NCBI RefSeq assembly: GCF_004011175.1
Contig: NZ_RQXX01000011.1
Location: 1 to 40,898, forward strand
Length of the DNA stretch: 40,898 nucleotides
Source of the DNA: Mesobaculum littorinae
Lineage (GTDB): Bacteria; Pseudomonadota; Alphaproteobacteria; Rhodobacterales; Rhodobacteraceae
Direction of reading: 5' to 3'
Numbering within the stretch: position 1 is the first letter of the stretch; every line of letters starts with the position of its first letter. Position numbers and translations under genes: made by a program. Shown piece by piece: positions 23,588 through 31,335 of the stretch. The notes beneath the pieces were generated by a model. The model did no database searches. It was not told the DNA's origin and saw only the letters and a program-made list of their open reading frames with translations.

Positions 23588-23719
23588 GATAATTGTCTAT
23601 CAGCTCCCGCGATAAAAGCTCAATACAGTTCGTCAAGATGGGCTCGAAGCAGTCATGCGGCAGGCCGGCCTCCGGGGCGTTTGCCAGTGATGCCTGGCGG
23701 GGGCGCCGACCGGCACGCG

Positions 23720-24601
23720 TCAGCCCAGGTCGACCACCATGATCTCGGGCGGGACGCCGAAGCGCAGCGGCACCCGTGAACATCCCAGCCCGCCCGAGAC
23801 GCAAAGATGCCGACCGTGCTCGATGATGTGGCCGTAGGCAAAGCGGTTGCCGTAGCCCGAGGTGACGAGCGGCGAGTAGCCCAGCACCCGCACCTGCCCG
23901 CCATGGGTATGGCCCGACAGCGTCAGCGCCACCCGCTGCGGCACCTTCGGAAAGATGTCGGGTTCATGCGCCAGCAGGATCGCCGGCGCGTCGTCATCGG
24001 CCAGCGGCGCCAGCGTCGCGGCCAAATCGTGGTGCCCCGGGCGGGCCGCGCCCCGGAACGCCTGCTGCGAGCCGAGCCCGGCCAGCCAGAGATCCTGCCC
24101 GCGGTGGCGCAGCTTCACCGCCGCGTTTTCGAGCACGGGGATGCCGTCGCGGTCGAAGGCGGCGTGCCAGAAGGTGGGGCCCCCGCGCCGGGCCTGCGCG
24201 TGCCGGTCGAGCCACCAGTCGTGGTTGCCCAGCACCGCCCAGACCCCCAGCGGGGCCTGCAGCTGCGAAAGGATGGCGATGATGTCGCCGGTATAGACAT
24301 CGCGGCTGACATAGGGGTGATCGGCCTTGTAGTCGCCCAGAAGCACCACGAGGTCGGGCGCCAGCGCCAGGCTTTGCCGCACGATGCGCCGCAGCCGGTC
24401 GGGCGTCATCTGCGGCGGCCCCATGTGGATGTCGGCCAGCGCCACGATGCGCAGCTTCAGCCCTTCGGGCCAGGTGGCGGGGCGCGGATGCCAATGGGTC
24501 TCGACCAGCCGGAAATAGGGCTCGACCCCGGTGGCATAGCCCGCCGCGGCCGCCGTGGGGGCCAGCACCCCCCCGCCCAGCAAGAAATCCCGCCGCCGCA
24601 T
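23720..24601 (-). CDS. Calcineurin-like metallophosphoesterase (YkuE-type), exported
   Basis: This is a metal-dependent phosphoesterase of 293 aa. The N-terminus MRRRDFLLGGGVLAPTAAAAG is a short Tat-like or lipidless signal, so it probably acts outside the cytoplasmic membrane. Metal-site motifs are all present and ordered: DIH (57-59), LLGDYK (88-92), GNHDWW (125-130), HEPD (212-215) and GHTHGGQ (230-236). The YkuE/LpxH-like relatives cleave phosphate esters such as UDP-diacylglucosamine or undecaprenyl phosphates, but the substrate cannot be told here. It stands alone on the minus strand between the small lower-GC gene and the toxin-antitoxin pair, and I see no operon partner. Confidence 0.88.
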   Translation of the reverse strand: MRRRDFLLGGGVLAPTAAAAGYATGVEPYFRLVETHWHPRPATWPEGLKLRIVALADIHMGPPQMTPDRLRRIVRQSLALAPDLVVLLGDYKADHPYVSRDVYTGDIIAILSQLQAPLGVWAVLGNHDWWLDRHAQARRGGPTFWHAAFDRDGIPVLENAAVKLRHRGQDLWLAGLGSQQAFRGAARPGHHDLAATLAPLADDDAPAILLAHEPDIFPKVPQRVALTLSGHTHGGQVRVLGYSPLVTSGYGNRFAYGHIIEHGRHLCVSGGLGCSRVPLRFGVPPEIMVVDLG

Positions 24602-24841
24602 CGCCTGTCCTTCGCCCCCCGCGTTGTCCCCGTTCAGGGGGTGATGCCACAGGAGGGGCTAAGATTTCCTTCGTGGCTCGCCTCGCCGCGCGCAGGCCCC
24701 GGCCAGCGTCCGCCGCTCTCGGGGCCCGCCCCCCGCGCGCGCGGCGTTGCCCCCCGCGCGCGGCGTTCTCGTCCGGGGCGTCTTGCGAAACGGCCCGGAA
24801 ATCCGCATCTTCAGGGTGCAGACCACAGCCCGGAGCCCGAG
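24602..24841. other. Intergenic region with short GC direct repeat
   Basis: This is the divergent gap between the phosphoesterase and the antitoxin gene. A direct repeat built on CCCCGCGCGCG...GCGTT occurs twice (about 24731-24748 and 24752-24767). GGAG about 9 nt before 24842 is the antitoxin ribosome site. Promoters for both genes are expected here but none is clear. Confidence 0.3.
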
Positions 24842-25027
24842 ATGAAGAAGACGTCCGTCACCACCCCCGTGAAGGGAGGATGGGTCACCCGCGAAGCCGG
24901 GACGGGCCGCTTCGTGAAGGTCCGCACCGCCAACAGCGCCTCGCGCGCCAATACGAAGACCGGCGACATCCTGAAGGAGACGGCAGCGCGGCGCAGCGCG
25001 GCGCTGGCGCGGCTCGCCGATCGCTAG
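24842..25027 (+). CDS. Putative antitoxin of the Doc-type toxin
   Basis: This is a 61-aa basic protein directly upstream of and overlapping the Doc-like toxin frame. The sequence KGGWVTREAGTGRFVKVRT, followed by a Lys/Ala/Arg-rich helix (DILKETAARRSAALARLADR), is not classical Phd. It has the size and layout of short antitoxins that accompany Doc toxins in alphaproteobacteria: a beta-rich start followed by a helix that could cap the toxin. The assignment as antitoxin rests mainly on gene order and overlap. Confidence 0.65.
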   Translation: MKKTSVTTPVKGGWVTREAGTGRFVKVRTANSASRANTKTGDILKETAARRSAALARLADR

Positions 25028-25400
25028 GCGCCATTACCGGCTGACCCTGGCCGATGCCATCGCCGCGCATGATGCTGCACTGCAGTTCGGCGGGCGCGAC
25101 GGCGTCTCCAGCCTGCACCTGATCGAATCCGCGCTCGCCCGGCCCTATTCCGGCTATCATCCCGAGCTGTCGCGCAAGGCCGCGGCGCTGCTGCACAGCA
25201 TGGTCAACAACCATGGCTTCATCGACGGCAACAAGCGCACCGCCTGGCTTCTGGTCGAGATCCTGATCCACCGCAGCGGCTATGTCCTGGACATCCCCGA
25301 TGACGATCCCATCGACGACCTGGTCGTCGCCGTCGCCTCGGGCGGGCTGGGGCCCGAGGAGCTGGACGCGTGGTTCCGCGCCCGGCTGGTCCGGGACTGA
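25020..25400 (+). CDS. doc: Doc/Fic-type death-on-curing toxin, start codon non-canonical
   Basis: This is a Fic-fold toxin of the Doc subgroup, which inactivates EF-Tu by phosphorylation in the P1 phage prototype. The family pattern is clear: TLADAIAAHDAALQFGGRDGV, LIESALARP, then the catalytic motif NNHGFIDGNKRTAWLLVEILI with the active histidine. Counting from an ATC at 25020 gives 126 aa, the same as P1 Doc, and overlaps the antitoxin stop by 8 nt. However, the frame between the upstream stop (24972) and HYRLTLADAI contains no ATG, GTG or TTG. The true start is therefore ATC, a CTG at 25041, or lost by mutation. The first standard start, ATG at 25200, would remove half of the domain. It would serve plasmid addiction. 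Confidence 0.7.
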   Translation: MARRHYRLTLADAIAAHDAALQFGGRDGVSSLHLIESALARPYSGYHPELSRKAAALLHSMVNNHGFIDGNKRTAWLLVEILIHRSGYVLDIPDDDPIDDLVVAVASGGLGPEELDAWFRARLVRD

Positions 25401-25623
25401 CAGGGGCCGGGACGGCGGTTCCGGGGGGCGGTGTCGGCGCGAGGGGGGGGCGGCGTCGACGCTGGCTTTCGTGGCGGGTCTCGCGGTGGCGGCCCGCGTC
25501 AGCCCCGGCTTTCGACCCGGGTCCCCTGGTCGAACGACCTTGGCCCGCCGTCCTGAGTTCGCCGTCCTGAGTTTGCCGCCTTTCGTTGCCGGCCCCCAGT
25601 CCACCGCCCTTGGTCCACCGCCC
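25401..25623. other. Intergenic region with short tandem repeats
   Basis: No gene is visible between the convergent toxin and Wza-like genes. GCCGTCCTGAGTTY is tandemly duplicated (25547-25560, 25561-25574), and a GTCCACCGCCC phrase is repeated near 25599 and 25613. No T-run terminator was seen. Confidence 0.4.
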
Positions 25624-26880
25624 CTAATCTATTGCCGCGACGGCGGCGACGGTGCCCAGCACGCGGCCCAGATCGGCGACGTTGGTGACGGTGCTGTCGT
25701 AACAGGCGATGGCGTCGCCGGGCAGAAGGTAGGGGTCGTAGTCGTCGCGGTCGGGCCGGTCGAGCATCTCCTCGATGTCGCGCTCGATCACCACCGACAC
25801 GCCGGTCGCGGGGTTGCGCGACAAAAGCGCCGCGGCGCGGTTGGCGCTGGTGGCGCGGATGCCGCCCACGCAGTTGTTGTCGACCACCGCCTGCATGAAG
25901 CGCGTGCCCCACTGCACCTCGCGCACGTCGCGGCCGATGGCGGCCTGCGAGTTGCTGGTGGCGGGGACCGTGAGGCTCGACATGAAAAGCGTGATGCCCG
26001 GCGGGCTGAACGGCCCCGGCACCATCAGCTCGTCCTGGAAGCACTGGCGCGAGGGCACGACGATCTCGTCGCCGGCCACCAGCATCACGTCGTCGAAGGC
26101 ACCGCCGGCGAAGCCATCGCGCAGGTCCACCCGCCAGACCGCGCCGGCGCGGCGGATCTCGACTGCGGAAAGGTCGGCGTCGGGGCGGATGCCGCCGGCG
26201 CTGCGCAGCGCCACCGACAGGTTGCGCCCCTCGGTCGAGGCGCCGAAGGCCACCCGGCGCAGCGCGTCGGCCTCGGCCCCCGCGACGGCACCGATATCCT
26301 TGGCGCCGGGTTCGAAGACCGCCCCCGACACGGCGACGCGCACCGCCGCGAAATCGGTCAGCAAAAGCGATACCGGCGGCGTCTCGACATAGAAGTCCGA
26401 GGCGACCAGCCCGTCGCGGATGTCGGTCACGACCTCGGCGGGCGCGCGTCCCTGCGCCGGGATCGGGTCGAGATAGGGCAGCTTCAGCGTGCCGTCGCGC
26501 GAGATCACGTAGGAGCCGGTGAAGGTCTCGTCCTCGGCCACGCGCAGATCGACCAGGTCGCCGCGCGACAGGATCTCGCCCTGCAGCGAGGGCGGCAGCA
26601 TCCGCACCCCCTTGCCGTCGCTGACCACCCGGCCCGTCCCGGCGGCGGGGCCGCGCGGCGGCAGGCAGGGTTCGGCGTTGATCGCGGGCGCGCGCAGGAC
26701 GCGGGCATAATCCTCGGGCGGCGTGCGGTACTGGGCCTGGTAGGCGCGGCCGACGGTTACGGAGCGGTTGGCGATCGCGGGCTCGATGTTCTCGCGCATC
26801 CGTTCGGGACTGCAGCCGACACCGGCCGCCGCCAGGATGGCGAGGGGAAGGAGCGCCCGCCGCGGCGCCGGAATGCCCAA
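25624..26880 (-). CDS. Wza-like outer-membrane polysaccharide export lipoprotein
   Basis: This is an outer-membrane exporter of the OPX/Wza family (418 aa), giving the exit pore for the Wzx/Wzy polymer. The start is TTG at 26880 and no better start was found. The signal peptide ends in AAGVGC, with Cys23 as the lipid site. The polysaccharide export domain (about 95-190) has LSRGDLVDLRVAEDETFTGSYVISRDGTLKLPYLDPI. SLBB-like segments follow (VRVAVSGAVFEPGA, SVALRSAGGIRPDADLSAVEIRR, VMLVAGDEIVVPSRQ), and the C-terminal part has DPYLLPGDAIACYDS. It is transcribed away from the flippase gene. A CTATACC/GGGTAGG palindrome lies 117 bp upstream. Confidence 0.88.
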   Translation of the reverse strand: MGIPAPRRALLPLAILAAAGVGCSPERMRENIEPAIANRSVTVGRAYQAQYRTPPEDYARVLRAPAINAEPCLPPRGPAAGTGRVVSDGKGVRMLPPSLQGEILSRGDLVDLRVAEDETFTGSYVISRDGTLKLPYLDPIPAQGRAPAEVVTDIRDGLVASDFYVETPPVSLLLTDFAAVRVAVSGAVFEPGAKDIGAVAGAEADALRRVAFGASTEGRNLSVALRSAGGIRPDADLSAVEIRRAGAVWRVDLRDGFAGGAFDDVMLVAGDEIVVPSRQCFQDELMVPGPFSPPGITLFMSSLTVPATSNSQAAIGRDVREVQWGTRFMQAVVDNNCVGGIRATSANRAAALLSRNPATGVSVVIERDIEEMLDRPDRDDYDPYLLPGDAIACYDSTVTNVADLGRVLGTVAAVAAID

Positions 26881-27411
26881 GGGTGCTGCGATGTGCCTGC
26901 TCCGCCCTTTCGTGCGGCCCGGGGATGCGGGCCTGCCGGCCCGATTATGCCCCGGGTCCGGTTCGGGGCGAGTATGCCCTGCGCGGGGCCGGCCCGTCTA
27001 TACCGATGGGTAGGAAAAGGCGAAAATGCGCAAGGCCGCTCGCCCGAGGCGACAGCGACAGCTGCGCCGGGACGGGCGATAAGGGGGCAAGCTTCCCTCT
27101 CCGCCATCCCGACCCCCGTTTCCGGGGGCCGGGGCCTTCCGCCCTGCCATCCCGCTCGATCTTGCGCCCTGCCCGGTCCCTGCCTCTCTCGCCTCGCCTC
27201 GCTTCGTCCGCTCCGCCTCACCCGTCCCGTTTGGCCCGTCTACCTGTCACTGCCCGCCCGCCATTCCCTGCCCGTCACGCCCTGCCCGTGATTTCGTAAC
27301 AGCCGCCGCCATCTCTCTCCTGCCTCTGCCCTCCGTCTTCGCCCTCCGTCTTCGCCGCCCGTTTTCGCTTTCCCGCCGCCCTCTTCCGTCCTTGTCCCCC
27401 GAGGTTCCGTG
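26881..27411. promoter_or_regulatory. Divergent regulatory gap between Wza-like and flippase genes
   Basis: This 531-base gap holds no convincing gene. The palindrome-like TCTATACCGATGGGTAGG (26997-27014) is the first of four related elements in module 2. The remainder is a long pyrimidine-rich tract on the plus strand (about 27100-27400, many CCT, CCG and TCT triplets) that may be a long untranslated leader of the flippase mRNA. GAGG at 27401 precedes the flippase ATG. Confidence 0.5.
26997..27014. promoter_or_regulatory. Regulatory palindrome A
   Basis: TCTATACCGATGGGTAGG matches the consensus CCTATCC-N4-GGATAGG at 11 of 14 defined positions. It lies 117 bp upstream of the Wza-like start codon (26880, minus strand) and 398 bp upstream of the flippase. 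Confidence 0.5.
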
Positions 27412-28788
27412 ATGCCGCTGACGCCCCCCGCCGGACATGCCCCGTCTTCCGCGATCGCGCCTGGGGCGCCCTCCCTGAGTGCCCGCTTGCTGTCGCGCGT
27501 CGGACCTTTCGGCCGCAACCTGGCTGCCTACGGCCTCTCCGAGGCCGCGGCCAAGGCGTCGCGGCTGCTGGTGGTGGCGTCCGTCGCCCGGTCGATGGAC
27601 GCCCAGGCGATCGGCGTCGCCGCCGCGGCACTGGCCGCCGCCGACGTGCTGAAGGCGCTGACCGAGAACGGCGTCGGCCAGCGCATCATCGCCGCCCGCC
27701 CCGAGGCGCTGGAGGCGACCTGCGCCACCGCGCATCGCATCTTCTGGGCCTGGTGCCTGGGGCTCTTCGCCCTGCAATGCGGTGTGGCCGGGCTGATCTG
27801 GGCCCTGGGCGGCGGCTGGCTGTTTCCGCTGATGCTGGTGATCCTCGCCGCCGAATACCTGTTCATGCCCGGCGGGCTGGTACAGATCGCGCTGGCGATG
27901 CGCGAGGACAAGCTGCGCCAGACCGCGGCCATCGCCGCGGGCCAGGTGGTGGGGGCGAACCTGTTCTCGGCGGTGCTGGCCCTCATCTGGGCGGGGCCGC
28001 TGGCGCTGATCCTGCCGCGGCTGCTGGCGGCGCCGATCTGGCTTCTGGCGGCGCGGCGGCTGCGGCCGTGGCGCCCCTCGCGCGCTGCCCTGCGCGCGCC
28101 ACTGGCCCCTTTCCTGCGCTTCGGCGCGGCGGTGCTGGGGGTCGAGGTGGTCAAGGCGTTGCGGATGCAGGCCGACAAGCTGGTCGTCGGCGCGCTGATG
28201 GGGCCCGAGGTGCTGGGCCTCTACTTCATGGCCTTCAACGCCGGGCTCGGGCTGGCCAATTCCTTTTCGGCGGCCTTCTCGATCGTGCTCTACCCGCATC
28301 TGTGCGCCGCCCCCGACCGCGAGGCGGCGCTGCGCCGGGCGGTCGTGCTGGGTCTGGCGCTGATCGCGCCCGCCGTGATCGCGCAGGCGCTGCTGGCGCC
28401 CTACTACGTGCCGCTTCTCTTCGGCGCGCAGTGGGAGGGGCTGGCCGGCGTGGTCTCGATCCTCTGCCTCGCGGCGATCCCGGGCGTGCTGTGGTCGGCC
28501 GCGGCGCAGTGGCTGCGCAGCGCCGACCGCCCGCAGGTGGAGTTCGCGGTGACGCTGGCCACCACCCTGGCGCTGATCGCCAACACGGTGGTGATGGCGC
28601 CGCACGGGCTGGTGGGCATCGCCGCGGGCTACCTGGCGGTGGCGACCCTGGCGCAGCTGGCCGGGGCCTGGCCGGCCCTGTCGGTGGCCTTTGCCCCGCG
28701 GCGCGCGGCGGAGAAAGGCCGAACCCCGAAAGTCGGGAACATGGAGAGTGGTGGCATGGAGGGTGGTTGCGGGCCGCAACCCGCCTGA
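27412..28788 (+). CDS. Wzx-type polysaccharide flippase
   Basis: This is a polytopic membrane protein (458 aa) of the MOP/PST flippase superfamily, expected to flip lipid-linked repeat units to the periplasm. The ATG at 27412 has GAGG 7 nt before it. The N-terminal helix ends with FGRNLAAYGLSEAAAKASRLLVVASVARSM, the usual pattern of Wzx/ExoT proteins. GQRIIAARPEALEATCATAHR and RLFRAAVLG-like helix-loop patterns follow, with about twelve hydrophobic segments in all (for example ALRMQADKLVVGALMGPEVLGLYFMAFNAG). The last 30 residues are low-complexity (GNMESGGMEGGCGPQPA). It stands between its own leader and a 435-base gap, so it may be monocistronic. Confidence 0.88.
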   Translation: MPLTPPAGHAPSSAIAPGAPSLSARLLSRVGPFGRNLAAYGLSEAAAKASRLLVVASVARSMDAQAIGVAAAALAAADVLKALTENGVGQRIIAARPEALEATCATAHRIFWAWCLGLFALQCGVAGLIWALGGGWLFPLMLVILAAEYLFMPGGLVQIALAMREDKLRQTAAIAAGQVVGANLFSAVLALIWAGPLALILPRLLAAPIWLLAARRLRPWRPSRAALRAPLAPFLRFGAAVLGVEVVKALRMQADKLVVGALMGPEVLGLYFMAFNAGLGLANSFSAAFSIVLYPHLCAAPDREAALRRAVVLGLALIAPAVIAQALLAPYYVPLLFGAQWEGLAGVVSILCLAAIPGVLWSAAAQWLRSADRPQVEFAVTLATTLALIANTVVMAPHGLVGIAAGYLAVATLAQLAGAWPALSVAFAPRRAAEKGRTPKVGNMESGGMEGGCGPQPA

Positions 28789-29223
28789 CCTGGCCCGACC
28801 CACCCTGCCCGTCCCTGCCGTGCACCCCGGCCGGCAGACGCATCGGTGCGCCGGAAGTGCCGACATCCGGGCCTGACCGGCGGGATCGGGACATGCGGCA
28901 GGGTGGGCCGGGACTTGCGGGGCTCACCGACATGTAGCCGGGGCGTTCTGCAGGCATTCCCGGTAGGCCAGTCCGGCCGGCACACCCGCGGATCCGCCGA
29001 TCAGGTGCCCGCCGTGCCTTGCCCCGCGTGTCTGGCCCTGCGTGTCCCGCCAGTCGCGTCCCGCTTCTGGCCGATGCCTGAGGGCGGGGCGGGGAAGGGC
29101 ACCTATCCCAAAGGGGTAGGGCCTCTCCCGACGCGCCCCCGGCCTCGCCATCCGCGGCCGCGCGGCGGCGCGGGACCTAGGGTAATTTGCAGGAAAGACG
29201 CCTGCAGCCCCCGAGGTGCCCCG
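28789..29223. other. Intergenic region upstream of the glycosyltransferase operon
   Basis: This 435-base gap has no convincing gene. It contains regulatory palindrome B (29102-29120), a rare CCTAGG hexamer (GGACCTAGGGTAATT, about 29171-29185) and AGGAAAG shortly downstream. GAGGTG before the ATG at 29224 is the ribosome site of the first transferase. Confidence 0.4.
29102..29120. promoter_or_regulatory. Regulatory palindrome B
   Basis: CCTATCCCAAAGGGGTAGG has 8-bp arms with one mismatch and a 3-base centre. It lies 104 bp upstream of the first glycosyltransferase start codon at 29224. Confidence 0.6.
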
Positions 29224-30207
29224 ATGACCCAGTCCATGTTCCACCCCGCCGCCCCACAGGCCGAGGCCCCGGCCGTGCCGCAGGTCTCGATCGTGCTGCC
29301 CTGCTACAACGCGGCGGACACGCTGCAGGCGACACTGGACAGCCTGCTGGCCCAGACCCGCACCGACTGGGAGGCGATCTGCGTCGACGACGGCTCGACC
29401 GACGCGACCCGCACGATCCTGGCCGACGCGGCGCTGCGCGACCGCCGCATCCGGCTGATGCGCAACCCCGGCCGCGGCCCGAGCGCGGCGCGCAATGCGG
29501 GCGCTCAGGCCGCGCAGGGACGGATCCTGGCCTTTCTCGATGCCGACGACCTTTGGGCCCCGCAGAAGATCGACCGGCTGGTTGCCGCCTTTGCAGGCAC
29601 GGGCTCTGGCCCCGCGACCGACGGCGTCTTTGCCCGCGTCGCCTTCTTCCGCACCGATCCCGCCGCGCCCGGCACCGTCTCGGCCCGGCCGCAGGCGACG
29701 CTCGACGTGGCCACCCTGCTGGGGGAGAACCCGGTCTGCACGATGTCGAACCTCGCCCTGCGGCGCGACCTCTTCGTCGAGGCGGGCGGTTTCGACGAAG
29801 GCATGGTGCATGCCGAGGACCTGGAGCTGCTGATCCGCCTGGTGGGCGGCGGCGCCCGCATCCAGGGCCTGGACGAGGTCCTGGTGTCCTACCGCACCTC
29901 GGCCGCGGGCCTGTCGAGCGACCTTTCCGCGATGGCCGCGGGCCGCGCGGCGGCGCTGGCCACCGCGCGGCGGCTGGGTCACAGCCCCTGCCGCCGGGCC
30001 GAGGCGATCCACCTGCGTTACCTCGCCCGCCGCGCGCTGCGCCTGTCGGCCGGGCGCGTCACCGCGCTGACGCTGGCGCTGCGGGGGCTGCGCGCCTCGC
30101 CGCGCGGCTTCTTCTCGCCCCCCCGCCGCGGCGGGCTGGTGGCGGCCGGTGCGCTGGCCGCGCTGGTGCTGCCCCGCCCCGTCAACCGCGCCCTCTTCGC
30201 CCGCTGA
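29224..30207 (+). CDS. GT2 glycosyltransferase
   Basis: This is a cytoplasmic GT-A fold family 2 transferase (327 aa) adding one sugar to the lipid-linked repeat. The N-terminal donor-binding block VSIVLPCYNAADTLQATLDS is followed by the metal/nucleotide acidic motif VDDGSTDATRTIL. GRGPSAARNAGAQAAQGRILAFLDADDLW carries the DAD metal motif, and the acceptor-site acidic pair is in HAEDLELLIRLVGGG. The C-terminal 90 residues are Arg/Ala-rich with one possible membrane-associated helix (GGLVAAGALAALVLPRP). It is the first of three transferases spaced 32 and 61 bp apart on the same strand. The next gene is similar, particularly in the LRYLARRA segment near the C-terminus, so the two may be duplicates that diverged in specificity. 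Confidence 0.9.
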   Translation: MTQSMFHPAAPQAEAPAVPQVSIVLPCYNAADTLQATLDSLLAQTRTDWEAICVDDGSTDATRTILADAALRDRRIRLMRNPGRGPSAARNAGAQAAQGRILAFLDADDLWAPQKIDRLVAAFAGTGSGPATDGVFARVAFFRTDPAAPGTVSARPQATLDVATLLGENPVCTMSNLALRRDLFVEAGGFDEGMVHAEDLELLIRLVGGGARIQGLDEVLVSYRTSAAGLSSDLSAMAAGRAAALATARRLGHSPCRRAEAIHLRYLARRALRLSAGRVTALTLALRGLRASPRGFFSPPRRGGLVAAGALAALVLPRPVNRALFAR

Positions 30208-30239
30208 TCGTCTCGCCTCTTCGAGAAAGGCTGCCCGCC

Positions 30240-31274
30240 ATGACCGTCCAGATGACCGCTTCCCAACCGACCGCGCCGCAGGCCAGCACCGCGCCGCAGG
30301 CCAGCATCGTCGTCCCGGCCTACAACGTCGCCGCCACCCTGCCCGCCACGCTGGAGGCGCTGCTGGCGCAGAGTTTCACGGATTTCGAGATCATCATCGT
30401 CGACGACGGGTCGACCGATACCACGCTGCAGGTCGCCCGTGGCTATGCCGCCGACCCCCGGGTGCGGATCGTCAGCCAGGCCAACCGCGGGCTGGCCGGC
30501 GCCCGCAACACCGGCATCCACCATGCCCGCGGCGCCTTCGTCGGGTTCTGCGATGCCGACGACCTCTGGGCGCCGGGCAAGCTGGCTATCCACGTCGTTC
30601 ACCTGCGCACCGCGCCGGCCGTCGGCATCAGCTATTCCGGGTCGGCCCTGATCGACGAGGCCGGCCGCCCGCTGGGCCTCGCGCAGGCGCCGCGGCTGCG
30701 CCGGGTCGCGGCGCGCCACGTCTTCAAGCGCAACCCCGTCGGCAACGGCTCGGCCCCGGTGATCCGGCGCGCCGCGCTCGACGCCATCGCCTGGCGTCCC
30801 GCGGGCGAGACCGAGCGCGACTGGTGGTTCGACGAAAGCTTCCGCCAGTCCGAGGATATCGAGACCTGGCTGCGGCTGGCGCTGACCACGCGCTGGCAGC
30901 TGGAAGGCGTGCCGGGCGCGCTGACGCGCTACCGCATCTCGGGCACCGGCCTGTCGGCCGGGACCGAGCGGCAGTTCGAGGCGTGGGAGCGGATGGTCGG
31001 CAAGCTGACCCCGCTGGCGCCCGGTTTCTTCGACCGCCACGCACCGGCCGCGCGGGCCTACCAGCTGCGTTACCTCGCGCGCCGCGCGATTTCGAGCCGC
31101 GACGCGGACCGGGCGGCGGGCCTGGCCCGGGCCAGCCTGCGCGCCTCGCTGCGCCCGCTGGTCGAGGAACCTGCCAAGACCCTGACCACCTGCCTAGCCG
31201 CAGGCGCGCTGGCCGTCCTGGGCCCCGCCGCCATCACCCGGGCCGAGGCGCTGCTGCGCCGCCGCCCCGCCTGA
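30240..31274 (+). CDS. GT2 glycosyltransferase
   Basis: This is a second family 2 transferase (344 aa), starting 32 nt after the first. ASIVVPAYNVAATLPATLEALL, VDDGSTDTTLQVA, NRGLAGARNTGIHHARGAFVGFCDADDLW and the acceptor-region acidic block SEDIETWLRLAL are all intact. YQLRYLARRAI, near residue 280, is shared with the preceding transferase. The N-terminus carries a duplicated TAPQAST/TAPQAS phrase. It has no signal peptide and no strong membrane segment before the C-terminus, where AAGALAVLGPAAI may associate with the membrane. It would add a further sugar of the module 2 repeat unit; donor and linkage cannot be inferred. Confidence 0.9.
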   Translation: MTVQMTASQPTAPQASTAPQASIVVPAYNVAATLPATLEALLAQSFTDFEIIIVDDGSTDTTLQVARGYAADPRVRIVSQANRGLAGARNTGIHHARGAFVGFCDADDLWAPGKLAIHVVHLRTAPAVGISYSGSALIDEAGRPLGLAQAPRLRRVAARHVFKRNPVGNGSAPVIRRAALDAIAWRPAGETERDWWFDESFRQSEDIETWLRLALTTRWQLEGVPGALTRYRISGTGLSAGTERQFEAWERMVGKLTPLAPGFFDRHAPAARAYQLRYLARRAISSRDADRAAGLARASLRASLRPLVEEPAKTLTTCLAAGALAVLGPAAITRAEALLRRRPA

Positions 31275-31335
31275 CCCCCGCCTGATCCACCTCTCCCTGA
31301 CCCTCTTCCGACAGATCCCCGAAAGGAGACCTTCC

